In this document: positions 25,622 through 35,868 of the stretch, piece by piece
How the letters are laid out: each line of letters begins with the position of its first letter
Position numbering within the stretch: position 1 is the first letter of the stretch
NCBI GenBank assembly: GCA_037482015.1
Contig: JBBFKT010000001.1
Location: 401,854 to 465,853, forward strand
DNA length: 64,000 nucleotides
Direction of reading: 5' to 3'
Source of the DNA: Thermodesulforhabdaceae bacterium
GTDB lineage: Bacteria; Desulfobacterota; Syntrophobacteria; Syntrophobacterales; Thermodesulforhabdaceae
Notes under the pieces: model-generated
Database searches by the model: none
The model's input: the letters and a program-made list of their open reading frames with translations, nothing else
Told to the model about the DNA's origin: nothing
Made by a program: the position numbers and the translations under genes

Positions 25622-27160
25622 ATGCTTTCAAAAGTTTTTACATTTACCATTGTAGGCATTGACGCCTATCCTGTTGAAGTAGAAGTAGATCTTTCGCCTG
25701 GAATGCCACAGTTTAATATTGTAGGACTTCCCGATAATGTGGTTAAGGAAAGCAAAGAACGGATTCGATCAGCCATAAAGAATAGCGGTTACGATTTTCC
25801 CGTAGAGCGTATCACTGTAAACCTTGCCCCTGCTCAACTTAAAAAAGAAGGCGCTAGCTTTGATCTTCCCATTGCTGTAGGGATTCTAACAGCAGCCGGA
25901 TGCATACCACCGTCTTCAATAAATTCTATCACTATGGCTGGAGAACTCTCTCTGGATGGATATGTAAAGCCCATACATGGGGCTCTTTCTATGGCGGTTA
26001 GAGCTGGTCAGGATAGGATTAAAGCCTTGATGGTTCCAGAAGGAAACGCATCAGAATCGGCTCTTGTGGGCGATCATCTAACAGTCTATCCTGTAAAGCA
26101 TCTTAGAGAAGCTGTGATGTTTCTTAGTGGCAAGAAGGCGATAGGTCCTCATAGAGTAGATAGAGCTAGGATTTTTGAACAAACCTTTAATGCATATCTC
26201 GACTTTTCTGATGTAAGAGGGCAACACCATGCTAAGCGTGGGCTTGAGGTGGCGGCAGCAGGAGGACACAATGTTCTTCTTATTGGACCACCCGGGGCAG
26301 GAAAAACTATGCTCGCTCAACGACTTCCAGGCATCCTTCCACCGTTAACTTTTGAAGAATCTCTTGAAACGACTCGTATTTACAGTGTTGCAGGACTCTT
26401 GAGCGATGCTCCTATGATAACCACCAGACCCTTTCGGTCGCCTCACCACAGCATTTCCTATGCGGGACTCATTGGTGGCGGTTCTGTGCCGAAACCTGGC
26501 GAAGTAAGCCTGGCCCATAATGGAGTTCTGTTTCTGGATGAGTTTCCCGAATTTAGTCGTAATGTTCTGGAATTGCTTCGCCAGCCCATGGAAGATGGAA
26601 AGGTTACCATTGCTAGAGCCACAACCACGATCACTTATCCTGCTCGGTTTATGCTGGTTGCTGCCATGAATCCTTGTCCCTGCGGCTATTTTGGTTATTC
26701 CCAGAAAACCTGCACCTGTTCTGCTACTCAGGTTGCAAAATATAGAAGTCGCATTTCTGGTCCCATCATAGATAGAATCGACATTCACATAGATGTGCCC
26801 GCTGTGGAGTATGACGATCTTGTGGAAGGAAAGGGGAGTGAAGAATCTTCAGAATTCATAAGGGAGAGAGTGATTCGAGCAAGAGAAGTTCAGCTTAGGC
26901 GGCTAAAAGACGTAGGAATCTTCTGCAATGCGGCTCTAACCGCTTCCCATATTGACACCTTTTGCAGTCTCACGCCGTCTTCAAAAAAGCTTATAAAAGA
27001 AGCATTGAAGCAGCTTAAACTCAGTGCTCGAGCTTATCATCGTATTCTAAAAGTTGCCAGAACAATTGCTGATTTGGAAGGAAAGAACGAAATTCATGAT
27101 TATCATCTCTTCGAGGCTATTCAGTATCGATCAATTGATAGAAGTATTCCTGCGGTTTAA
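25622..27160 (+). CDS. comM: YifB/ComM-family Mg-chelatase-like ATPase
   Basis: 512 residues. An N-terminal Lon-like fold (about 1-170, with VNLAPAQLKKEGASFDLPIAVGIL) precedes the AAA+ core with Walker A GPPGAGKTML (about 218-227), Walker B GVLFLDEFPEF and FMLVAAMNPCPCG. A C-terminal four-cysteine region (CPCGYFGYSQKTCTC) and lid follow. ComM is a branch-migration helicase that promotes integration of incoming DNA during natural transformation and is widely conserved. Its last 30 nt overlap the convergent glycosyltransferase-like gene. Confidence 0.93.
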   Translation: MLSKVFTFTIVGIDAYPVEVEVDLSPGMPQFNIVGLPDNVVKESKERIRSAIKNSGYDFPVERITVNLAPAQLKKEGASFDLPIAVGILTAAGCIPPSSINSITMAGELSLDGYVKPIHGALSMAVRAGQDRIKALMVPEGNASESALVGDHLTVYPVKHLREAVMFLSGKKAIGPHRVDRARIFEQTFNAYLDFSDVRGQHHAKRGLEVAAAGGHNVLLIGPPGAGKTMLAQRLPGILPPLTFEESLETTRIYSVAGLLSDAPMITTRPFRSPHHSISYAGLIGGGSVPKPGEVSLAHNGVLFLDEFPEFSRNVLELLRQPMEDGKVTIARATTTITYPARFMLVAAMNPCPCGYFGYSQKTCTCSATQVAKYRSRISGPIIDRIDIHIDVPAVEYDDLVEGKGSEESSEFIRERVIRAREVQLRRLKDVGIFCNAALTASHIDTFCSLTPSSKKLIKEALKQLKLSARAYHRILKVARTIADLEGKNEIHDYHLFEAIQYRSIDRSIPAV

Positions 27161-28294
27161 TTCTGCCTCGATGATTTCTCTGGTTCTTTCCGCACCTCTT
27201 AAATTTATGGGTTGACTTTCCTGTTTAACTTTTTCGGATTGCTCCTGCGACAGGGCTTTTTCTATCTCTTGCCGCAATAGTTTTGGATCCGGTTCTTCAA
27301 TAATGGCAAAGTTTCCGAATTGAGAAAGCCGTTCGGCTCTAAGCCTCTGCTCACGATTTTGTCTAAAAGGATAAAGAATCCCATAGATGCCTGTGTTCAA
27401 AAGATCCATTACCGTATTGTATCCAGCCATGCTGATAGAAACATCAGCTTGAAGCAATACTTCCAGGAAATCGACGGCAAAAGGTTTAAGTTGAATGCGG
27501 CTGTCATGACCAGCCATTGCTTCCAACTTTTGCTTTTTCTGTGTATCCAGAAAAGGACCTAAATAAACATCCATTGTGATAGAAGAGTCTTTAATCTCTC
27601 CCAGGGCTATAATTGCCGCTTCTATAAGTTCGCTACCTACCTTGCCTCCACCCGTGCTGACAACAATTTTTCTGGCTTTTTTATGGTTATTTACGGTTAT
27701 TGGTCTTGTCGGCTGTCTAGCTACAAAGCCTGTATAAAAAATGGGGACAGAAATTTTGTCTATTCTTGAGAAGCTCTCATCAAGCCTCATAATTCGTTCA
27801 TCAGCGTGGATTAGAAGCAGGTCAAAGAAATCATTGATGTATCTGAGAACCCAGCTCTCATAGCTGTCGCGATTTTTCTTTTCAACAAGAATATCTCTCA
27901 GACTGCATGCAACAAGCGGTTTTTTGGAGTTTAGCTTTGTTTGCTGAAGAAACGGTATAAGTTCGAAGGAAAACTTTTTCCGCCCGAAAGGAAAAAGTTC
28001 TATGATTACGGCATCTGGAGAAAATTCGATGTAGGCTCTAAGTAGCTTTTCCTTACGTTCATTTTGAACTCTCGCTAGTTCTTCTCCTTCCAGATTAAAT
28101 TTTTCAAATTCTTCGTCCATCATAAGTGGTGGAAGGAAAATTCTTTTAATATGAGGCGGTGAAGTGATGTCCCGAAAGGGGTGTCCTCCCTCTACAAAGA
28201 GTACATTGTGTGGAGCAAGAGCCTTGGCAATTTCAAAGCTTCTGAAAAAATGCCCAATGCCCAGAACGTGCTGGCAGTAGAATAATATTTTCAA
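27131..28294 (-). CDS. MurG-like predicted glycosyltransferase
   Basis: 387 residues. The N-terminus MKILFYCQHVLGIGHFFRSFEIAKAL and the later GGGKVGSELIEAAIIAL, VSISMAGYNTVMDLL and LLNTGIYGILYPF segments fit the GT-B fold predicted glycosyltransferases (COG4671, MurG-like). It is probably cytoplasmic or membrane-peripheral; donor and acceptor are unknown. It is last in a four-gene minus-strand operon after speE, a Cys-rich protein and a methyltransferase, starting 2 nt after the previous stop. A sugar transfer to a polyamine-related product is one idea, but nothing in the sequence proves it. Confidence 0.8.
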   Translation of the reverse strand: MKILFYCQHVLGIGHFFRSFEIAKALAPHNVLFVEGGHPFRDITSPPHIKRIFLPPLMMDEEFEKFNLEGEELARVQNERKEKLLRAYIEFSPDAVIIELFPFGRKKFSFELIPFLQQTKLNSKKPLVACSLRDILVEKKNRDSYESWVLRYINDFFDLLLIHADERIMRLDESFSRIDKISVPIFYTGFVARQPTRPITVNNHKKARKIVVSTGGGKVGSELIEAAIIALGEIKDSSITMDVYLGPFLDTQKKQKLEAMAGHDSRIQLKPFAVDFLEVLLQADVSISMAGYNTVMDLLNTGIYGILYPFRQNREQRLRAERLSQFGNFAIIEEPDPKLLRQEIEKALSQEQSEKVKQESQPINLRGAERTREIIEAELNRRNTSIN

Positions 28295-28296
28295 CG

Positions 28297-28911
28297 TTAT
28301 TCCTTTCTATAAAGAGCTATCAAGCCCTGACCTCCGACATTAGGGCTTACAAGTGTTAAGCCTTCATATCTTGGTAGAATGGCATTGAAGCCATACACCA
28401 TGTAAAATGCTGTCGGCTTGGCTTCCTTAGCAATAAATTCGGCAAAAACGTCATGAAGAGTAATGTAAGTGTAAAAGATATCGATGTCTTTCAGGCTAGT
28501 TGATGTATATTTAAATAATCTATCATAGGTTTCACGGTTTAGAGAATCGCCGTTTAGGATGAAAATGTTTGGCGGAAGAGGCAGGCAGTTGCGATCCTTT
28601 AGGTAATGTTCGAGCTCTTTTTTCCTTAGTGGGTATTCATCGTAAATGAAATCTTCAAGTTCAATTCCGATGGACCATCTGGTTAAATAGCTCATAAAGA
28701 GATTTACTCGCCCGTCACCACATCCAAGGTCAAGAAACACGGTTTTCTGTGGAGTAAGGATGCCTTGTTTTATTAGATCTTGACAGGCATTAAGAAGGAC
28801 GTAGAGATCAGTAGTTTTCCTGTAGCCGCTGTGTCCTGTATAGCCAATCTTGATGTTGTTGAAGAATTCGGCAACGGCTCGAAGAGTTCTTTCTGTGTTC
28901 TGGTTAATCAT
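28297..28911 (-). CDS. SAM-dependent methyltransferase-like protein
   Basis: 204 residues. Motif I of class I methyltransferases is clear (VFLDLGCGDGRVNLF, about 58-72), followed by GIELEDFIYDEY with an acidic end to strand 2. Downstream motifs are divergent and the target is unknown. Its start overlaps the stop of the Cys-rich gene by 4 nt (ATGA type) and it is followed after 2 nt by the glycosyltransferase-like gene, so translation is coupled across all three. Confidence 0.8.
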   Translation of the reverse strand: MINQNTERTLRAVAEFFNNIKIGYTGHSGYRKTTDLYVLLNACQDLIKQGILTPQKTVFLDLGCGDGRVNLFMSYLTRWSIGIELEDFIYDEYPLRKKELEHYLKDRNCLPLPPNIFILNGDSLNRETYDRLFKYTSTSLKDIDIFYTYITLHDVFAEFIAKEAKPTAFYMVYGFNAILPRYEGLTLVSPNVGGQGLIALYRKE

Positions 28912-29405
28912 GGCTTTTTACTGGTCTGCATAATTTTGTATATAGCTTCGCAAAGCTTAAAGGTAAGATCTATTTCGTCACCTATGGTCATCTGGAGCAG
29001 GACTATTTGCTCTGCTCCCAGCAAATCATAAAGTTTTTTACAAAAGAAATTTACACAAAGAGTGTGTCTAAAAAGAAGCATACATCCTTTAGGACCGAGA
29101 AAATAGCAGCTTTTTTCATCGAAACGGGAAATAGGCAAATTGACACCGGCGAGCATGTTTGCGATCAATAGAGGAACTGTGTAGTTATATTCTATTCCGG
29201 CACCACAACAGCTTCCTCCTTCTTCTTTATCACATTGGCGGCATATTTCGCTTACACCCAAACGCTGGAAAACGACCCGGGACTTTTCTACAGCCTTGAG
29301 AGTTTCTTCCATGAATTCTTTAACTGCGTGTTTTAACAGGGGCTCGTAGGCTATGTAAGCCTCCCGAGCCTGCTCGATTAGGTCTTCAATTCTTGAGGGA
29401 TTCAT
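28908..29405 (-). CDS. Cysteine-rich putative metal-binding protein
   Basis: 165 residues, soluble. Nine or so cysteines are clustered: CRQCDKEEGGSCC (about 62-74), then CYFLGPKGC, LC and FFC (about 109-133). The spacing is reminiscent of YkgJ-type zinc/iron-chelating proteins, but the match is not firm. It overlaps both neighbours by 4 nt, between spermidine synthase and the methyltransferase, so it belongs to that operon. It is a candidate Fe-S or zinc protein; I do not recognise a named family. Confidence 0.65.
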   Translation of the reverse strand: MNPSRIEDLIEQAREAYIAYEPLLKHAVKEFMEETLKAVEKSRVVFQRLGVSEICRQCDKEEGGSCCGAGIEYNYTVPLLIANMLAGVNLPISRFDEKSCYFLGPKGCMLLFRHTLCVNFFCKKLYDLLGAEQIVLLQMTIGDEIDLTFKLCEAIYKIMQTSKKP

Positions 29406-30325
29406 TTCACGTAAGTGTCAAGTTCTGGGGTTTTTATTGTGTAAGGATTAGAGTCTGTAGATATAGAGCAGGGAGTTTGGAGTATTTTTTTTGCATAGCC
29501 CGGAAGCTGGAAAAGTGCTAGATGACGCTCAGGAGAATACCAGAGAAGTTCTCCAATCCCTCGTTCTTCAAACCGGTTACTCAGGTCTTTAAGAGTCAAA
29601 TTTGGAAAGGGAGTTGGTGAACAAATGGAGAATGCGAAATCGAGAAGATAACCGGGAATGAACGTAATGAACTGGAGTTGATGGGGAAACACGGAGTTTA
29701 CAGTTTTGGTTATGACGTTAAAGGCCTCAGGATAAAAGAAAGGCGAATCGTTATGTAATGAAAGTATGCCTCCTGGGTTTAATCGATCCCGGCATAGTTC
29801 GTAAAATTCTTTGGTGTAAACGTATTTGGATGGTTCCATAGGGTCGGTAAGATCCAGTATGATTACATCATATCGTTCATTTGTGCCTTCGAGGAAAGCT
29901 CGCCCATCGCCTATAACAAGATTTACTCGATGATCGCTAAAAGCCTTACCGCATACCGATGTAAGATAACGGCGGGATACGTCCACCACTTCGCCATCTA
30001 GTTCCACCATCGTTGCTTTAGTTAGACTTGGGTATTTTAGCACTTCTTCCAGGGCACCACCGTCTCCTCCACCTATTATTAGAACGGACTGGGGCTGTTG
30101 GTGAGACATCATAGCGGGATGGACAAGACTTTCGTGGTAGAAAAACTCCTCTCTTTCTGAAGTTTGAAAACGCCTGTCCAGAAATAAAACTCTGCCGTAA
30201 TCATCGGTTTCTACGACTTCTATGAGTTGATATGGCGATTGTCGGGCATGAAGAATAGCGTTGACTTTTACTCCACGGCGCATTGTCAGGGTAAGGGGTT
30301 CGTAAAAATAGAGTTCCTTTTCCAT
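29402..30325 (-). CDS. speE: Spermidine synthase family aminopropyltransferase
   Basis: About 307 residues. It transfers aminopropyl from decarboxylated SAM to a diamine. Visible motifs are the N-terminal beta domain (VLFLDRRFQTSEREEFFYHE), the binding motif VLIIGGGDGGALEEVLKYP, VELDGEVVDVSRRYL, and DVIILDLTDPMEPSKYVYTKEFYELC with the catalytic Asp. The frame is open to 30397, but ATG 30325 (MEKELYFYEPLT) fits the family; a GGAGGT lies 12 nt upstream, rather far. It heads a four-gene overlapping operon. No speD or speA is in the window, so the diamine used is uncertain. Confidence 0.9.
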   Translation of the reverse strand: MEKELYFYEPLTLTMRRGVKVNAILHARQSPYQLIEVVETDDYGRVLFLDRRFQTSEREEFFYHESLVHPAMMSHQQPQSVLIIGGGDGGALEEVLKYPSLTKATMVELDGEVVDVSRRYLTSVCGKAFSDHRVNLVIGDGRAFLEGTNERYDVIILDLTDPMEPSKYVYTKEFYELCRDRLNPGGILSLHNDSPFFYPEAFNVITKTVNSVFPHQLQFITFIPGYLLDFAFSICSPTPFPNLTLKDLSNRFEERGIGELLWYSPERHLALFQLPGYAKKILQTPCSISTDSNPYTIKTPELDTYVK

Positions 30326-30408
30326 TTTTTTGATTGCACCTCCGTAACGAGTTTTAGAGAGAAAGAATTTTTGAACCATTAATGGGGAATTGGTCAATAA
30401 AAAACAAG

Positions 30409-30578
30409 AGAGTGTTCAGAAATTATCCTTTATCTGTAATCTTTTTAAACTCTTACGTCTTGATGACGCTGGAACAAGATCGTTGGTTGAAATAGCATCA
30501 TGTGTAGGGGCACGGCATGCCGTGCCCCTACGATAGGGCAACCGCAGTTTATCGCCGAAATCTTTTTCGAACAGCCTC
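30409..30578. mobile_element. MITE-like element between speE and groEL
   Basis: Left end AGAGTGTTCAGAAATT (30409) and right end ATCTTTTTCGAACAGCCTC (about 30560-30578), with a perfect 28 bp palindrome at 30504-30531 identical to that at 8023-8050. About 170 bp, no ORF. The rest of the gap to groEL holds only the groEL terminator hairpin. Confidence 0.78.
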
Positions 30579-30649
30579 ATAAAAAACAGATCTTATTAAG
30601 GAAAATTTTTGGTTGGTCTGGGTGTTGGAAGCTTTGGTAGGAAGGGACA

Positions 30650-30673
30650 GAGGGCACATTGCAACGTGCCCTC
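30650..30673 (-). terminator. Hairpin after groEL
   Basis: GAGGGCAC (30650-30657) pairs with GTGCCCTC (30666-30673) around 8 nt, 10 nt past the groEL stop. No strong U tract follows on the minus strand, so termination efficiency is uncertain. Confidence 0.55.
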
Positions 30674-30683
30674 TTCTTATTGA

Positions 30684-32306
<1,623 letters not shown>

Positions 32307-32336
32307 TTAAATTGTCCTCCTTTCCAGATGAGATGT

Positions 32337-32627
32337 TTATTGTTCGATGATAGCGAGGACGTCATCTTCGCGCATGATGAGCAATTCCTCTGTTCCAACT
32401 TTAACCTCTGTTCCAGCGTATTTGCTGAAAAGGACTCGGTCACCAACCTTAACATCAAGAGGTTTTCTTGATCCGTCTTCCAGCAATTTCCCGCCGCCGA
32501 CCGCTATAACTTCTCCCCGTATGGGTTTTTCTTTAGCGGTGTCTGGGATTATGATTCCACCAGCAGTTTTCTGTTCTTCTTCAATCCGCTTAACCACAAT
32601 TCGATCGTTGAGCGGTCTCAGCTTCAT
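32337..32627 (-). CDS. groS: Co-chaperonin GroES
   Basis: 96 residues, the seven-fold lid for GroEL. The start [14 protein letters not shown], the mobile loop region [16 protein letters not shown] and [30 protein letters not shown] are typical (quoted in parts of the beta-barrel). A strong Shine-Dalgarno (AAAGGAGGGAGAGGAG) precedes the ATG. It is first gene of the groESL operon. Confidence 0.98.
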   Translation of the reverse strand: MKLRPLNDRIVVKRIEEEQKTAGGIIIPDTAKEKPIRGEVIAVGGGKLLEDGSRKPLDVKVGDRVLFSKYAGTEVKVGTEELLIMREDDVLAIIEQ

Positions 32628-32669
32628 ACTCTCCTCTCCCTCCTTTTGGCAGTATAATTTTGGTCTTGA

Positions 32670-32696
32670 TTAGCACTCGATTTAACCGAGTGCTAA
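32670..32696 (-). promoter_or_regulatory. CIRCE operator (HrcA binding site)
   Basis: TTAGCACTC (32670-32678), nine bases, GAGTGCTAA (32688-32696): an exact match to the CIRCE consensus with the canonical 9 nt spacer. It overlaps the -10 box of the groES promoter and lies in the 5' leader, so HrcA should repress groESL until heat or unfolded protein titrates GroEL. hrcA itself is not in the window. Confidence 0.97.
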
Positions 32697-32723
32697 TATA
32701 ATCACTGCACCCCTGGTGTGCAA
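32695..32723 (-). promoter_or_regulatory. groESL promoter
   Basis: On the minus strand: -35 TTGCAC (32723-32718), a 17 nt spacer, and -10 TATATT (32700-32695), whose last two bases are the first two bases of CIRCE. This is a vegetative sigma-70 type promoter arranged for direct steric repression. Confidence 0.85.
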
Positions 32724-32730
32724 GAGGATA

Positions 32731-32752
32731 AGAGAGGTTGTTCGGAAATTCT
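32731..32752 (+). mobile_element. Solo MITE end upstream of groES promoter
   Basis: AGAGAGGTTGTTCGGAAATTC resembles the family left end (AGAGTGTTCGAAAATT). A matching right end is not convincing, and the interior palindrome is absent, so this is a relic. It lies 8 bp beyond the groES -35 box. The rest of the gap to pilS (32753-32913) shows nothing I can name. Confidence 0.4.
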
Positions 32753-32913
32753 CCCGTGTGCTATGCCCCTATCTATCCAAGTAGTAAAGGAGAGTTTTCC
32801 ACCACCATCAAAGGACTAATAAAGCTTCTAAAATTCTCCCTGTGAGTTAACCACTGAGCGTTTTGAGAATAATCTTATTGATAATCCTGTAAAGCGGTGA
32901 CTTCGCATATTTC

Positions 32914-34599
32914 TCAGTTCTCCCCTTTTTCTAGAGGAAAACTGACAGAAAATATTGATCCTTCGCCTTGTTTAGATGTCCACTGTATAAATCCTCTATA
33001 CTTTTTCACAATTTGGTTCACAATACTAAGACCTAATCCGGTTCCTTTCGCTTTTGTGGTGAAAAATGGCTGGAAGATTTTTTCTTCGATTTCGGGTGGT
33101 ATCCCGGTTCCGTGATCTTTAATGGAAATTTCTACATACCCAGTAGGTGATTGACTTGACAGAGAAATATTTATTTCTATATCTCCCCCGTTTGGCATGG
33201 CATCCGCTGCGTTCAGTAAGAGATTCCATATCACAACTTCAAAATCTGATGAATTAACGGCAATTAGAGCATCATCTGGTAGTTCCGTTTTGATACTTAT
33301 GTGATAATGATCTGATTGATTAAAATATTCGTAGAATTTTTGTCTTAACTTTTCAATCTCATAAGACACATTGATAGGCTCTTTAGATGACCTTGGAAAG
33401 CTTGCAAGGCTAAGTCTCAGGAAGTCTTGCATAATGGTGTCTATCTTGCGAGCTTCTCGGATTATAATATCTCCAGCCTTAACCAGCACAGGTGGTAGAA
33501 GGTTTTGTTCTTCTTTTATAAGCTGAGCAGCACCATGAATGGCGCCAAGTGGATTTTTTATATTATGAGCTATGTTAGCCGCGATTCTTCCAACGAAACT
33601 CATTCTTTCGGCTTCTTCCATGTCCTTTTGAAGACGTTTTACTTCAGTCAGATCCTGAAATAGAAGAATCCATATTCGTGCCTTTTCCGTCAGGTTAAGT
33701 GCATGAATAGTATAGCCAATAATTTTTAATTCTCCCGTTGATGGATCGTTATAGTTTAATTCTCTTCTGGCAAGGAATGTTACTTCTTCTAATCTGAAAG
33801 GGAAGGCAATGATGTTGTTTATGGAGCTTTTTAGCAATTTATTACCAGGTAAACCTAGGATGAGTTCAGCCATTCGGTTGGCGTAAATAATATTTTTATT
33901 TAGATCTATAACTATTACTCCTGAAGGGATATTTTCCAGTATGTTTTCATGTAAAGATCTAAGAAATTTGAGTTGAGCAAAACTCGATTTGAAACGTTCT
34001 TCGGCAATGTGCCATTTTTCTACAAAAATGCCGGATAGAATGGCAATTATAGCAAAACTTACAATATTAACCATGAGATTGGGAAGAAAAAGGTTTGTTA
34101 TCAACGATCTTTCAACGATGCTCAGGTGATAATGATAAACTTCGAAAATTCCGTAAAACTGGCATAAAAGAATAGAACCATATGATATAAAGCATATTGC
34201 CCCTGTTAATATTCCTCCTCTTAGTCCAAATAACATAGCTCCCATGATAATGAGGGGAATGTAAAAAGCTGCGAAAGGACTAATTACGCCTCCTGAAAGA
34301 TAAACAAAAAGGGATACCGAAAATATATCGAAGGCAAGTTGTATGTAACCATATGGCTTAGGTTTTTTGGTAGTTTCTGGTTGTTTCTTGAAATATAGAA
34401 ATAGAATCCCTCCAATGATGGTAAAAGATAGGAGAGCAATAGCATAGGCGTAGAATGGTAATAATATCGTAGAAGAAAAATCGTATTTCCCCCGGGTTAT
34501 GAATATGAACACGACAATAAGAAAAACAATGCCAAGGAGAAACCGGATGGTAATAAGAATAGCTAACCGGCGTATAAAATCGCCATAGGTGATATTCAT
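32914..34599 (-). CDS. pilS: PilS-like sensor histidine kinase
   Basis: 561 residues. Six hydrophobic helices in the first 195 residues, a PAS domain (about 215-315) and a HisKA helix with AHNIKNPLGAIHGAA (phospho-His near 350) are followed by an intact ATPase domain (NLLLNAADAMPNGG, DHGTGIP, FQPFFTTKAKGTGLGLSIV). The polytopic N-terminus and position after pilB and pilC indicate PilS, which with the sigma-54 activator PilR controls pilin genes. No pilR follows; the next gene downstream is groES. The H box reads AHNIKNP rather than the common AHEIRNP. Confidence 0.88.
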   Translation of the reverse strand: MNITYGDFIRRLAILITIRFLLGIVFLIVVFIFITRGKYDFSSTILLPFYAYAIALLSFTIIGGILFLYFKKQPETTKKPKPYGYIQLAFDIFSVSLFVYLSGGVISPFAAFYIPLIIMGAMLFGLRGGILTGAICFISYGSILLCQFYGIFEVYHYHLSIVERSLITNLFLPNLMVNIVSFAIIAILSGIFVEKWHIAEERFKSSFAQLKFLRSLHENILENIPSGVIVIDLNKNIIYANRMAELILGLPGNKLLKSSINNIIAFPFRLEEVTFLARRELNYNDPSTGELKIIGYTIHALNLTEKARIWILLFQDLTEVKRLQKDMEEAERMSFVGRIAANIAHNIKNPLGAIHGAAQLIKEEQNLLPPVLVKAGDIIIREARKIDTIMQDFLRLSLASFPRSSKEPINVSYEIEKLRQKFYEYFNQSDHYHISIKTELPDDALIAVNSSDFEVVIWNLLLNAADAMPNGGDIEINISLSSQSPTGYVEISIKDHGTGIPPEIEEKIFQPFFTTKAKGTGLGLSIVNQIVKKYRGFIQWTSKQGEGSIFSVSFPLEKGEN

Positions 34600-34623
34600 A
34601 AGATGAACGGTTTTTTGTGTTTA

Positions 34624-35844
34624 TTAACCCCCCTGTGCTCCAATAACCTGTCCGATCTGGAATATTGGAAGATACATGGCCACTAGGAGACCGCCTATGA
34701 TAACACCAAGCACTATGATAAACAATGGCTCAAGAAGAGATGTGAGAGCTTCCACAGCTCTATCAACCTCATCTTCAAAAAAGTCCGCTATTTTCCCGAG
34801 CATGCTGTCAAGAGCCCCTGTTGTCTCGCCCACAGCTATCATTCTTGGAACTATAAGGGGAAATACCCGAGTTTCTTCAACGGGATCTGCCAGTCCACGC
34901 CCTCTTGCTACTTCTTCTCGAGCGTAAAGAATAGCTCGTTCTATAACTCTATTTCCTGAAACTCTTGCAACAATTTGGAGGCTATCTAATATAGGAACGC
35001 CGTTACCTACAAGTGTTGCCAAAGTTCTACACATGCGGGCAATAGATGCTTTTCTTATTAACTCTCCTATAACGGGAATCCTTAGAATTAATCTATCCGT
35101 TAAAAGCCGTCCTCGCTCTGTTTTCCTTATTCTAACGATAATAAAGATTAAAAGCACAATTCCTATAATGATCCAGTGGATATAACTCCTTAACGCTGTG
35201 CTGATATTAATAACCACGAGAGTAGGAACAGGTAGCGCAAGGCCAGCATCTTTGAACATATTAGCAAATATCGGTATAACATACACAAGCATGACCATCA
35301 GCACGATAATTGCGAAAGAGATCACGGCGATGGGATATACCATTGCTCCTTTGATTTTACGCTTAAGAGCCATTACTTTTTCTAAATAGTCGGCTAGTCG
35401 ATTCATTATGATGTCCAGAGCACCACTTGTTTCTCCGGCACGAGTAAGGTGCACCATGAGTTCGTCGAAGATTTTAGGATGTTTTGATAGAGATTCTGAT
35501 AATGTCTGTCCACCTTTTACGTTTTCCCTTATATCTCTTAGCGTCTTTTTGAATGTTATATTGCCTGTCTGATCTCTCAATATGTCCAAACATTGAACTA
35601 TGGGAACACCAGCGTTTATCATTGTTGCAAGCTGTCGAGTAAATATTACGATTTCGGGCAGTTTTACTCTTGGGCTAAGAAAGGGAAGATATTCTGAAAT
35701 ATGTTTGGGGCGAGGTCTAACCTTTAATATTTTTATTCCCTGACGGGTTAGAATCTGCTCTATTGCTGCTTCACTAACGCCTTCAAGAAGCCCACTTACC
35801 TTATCACCTCTTCGATTAATACCAACCCATACGTATTCAGGCAA
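34624..35844 (-). CDS. pilC: Type IV pilus assembly protein PilC (T2SSF family)
   Basis: 406 residues with two GspF/PilC repeats, each a cytoplasmic helical bundle followed by membrane segments (about 170-190, 220-240 and 375-400). Characteristic stretches are FTRQLATMINAGVPIVQCLDIL, LVHLTRAGETSGALDIIMNRLADYLEK and the parallel MIAVGETTGALDSMLGKIADFFEDEVD. It forms the inner-membrane platform on which PilB works. It starts 24 nt after pilB and is followed by pilS after 24 nt. Confidence 0.96.
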   Translation of the reverse strand: MPEYVWVGINRRGDKVSGLLEGVSEAAIEQILTRQGIKILKVRPRPKHISEYLPFLSPRVKLPEIVIFTRQLATMINAGVPIVQCLDILRDQTGNITFKKTLRDIRENVKGGQTLSESLSKHPKIFDELMVHLTRAGETSGALDIIMNRLADYLEKVMALKRKIKGAMVYPIAVISFAIIVLMVMLVYVIPIFANMFKDAGLALPVPTLVVINISTALRSYIHWIIIGIVLLIFIIVRIRKTERGRLLTDRLILRIPVIGELIRKASIARMCRTLATLVGNGVPILDSLQIVARVSGNRVIERAILYAREEVARGRGLADPVEETRVFPLIVPRMIAVGETTGALDSMLGKIADFFEDEVDRAVEALTSLLEPLFIIVLGVIIGGLLVAMYLPIFQIGQVIGAQGG

Positions 35845-35868
35845 GATCCCCTCCTTAGATGTCTTTTA

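Noticed and set aside
32753-32913. Complete MITE between pilS and groES
   Set aside because: Only a left-end-like sequence at 32731 is convincing; no right end or palindrome was found, so only a relic is listed.
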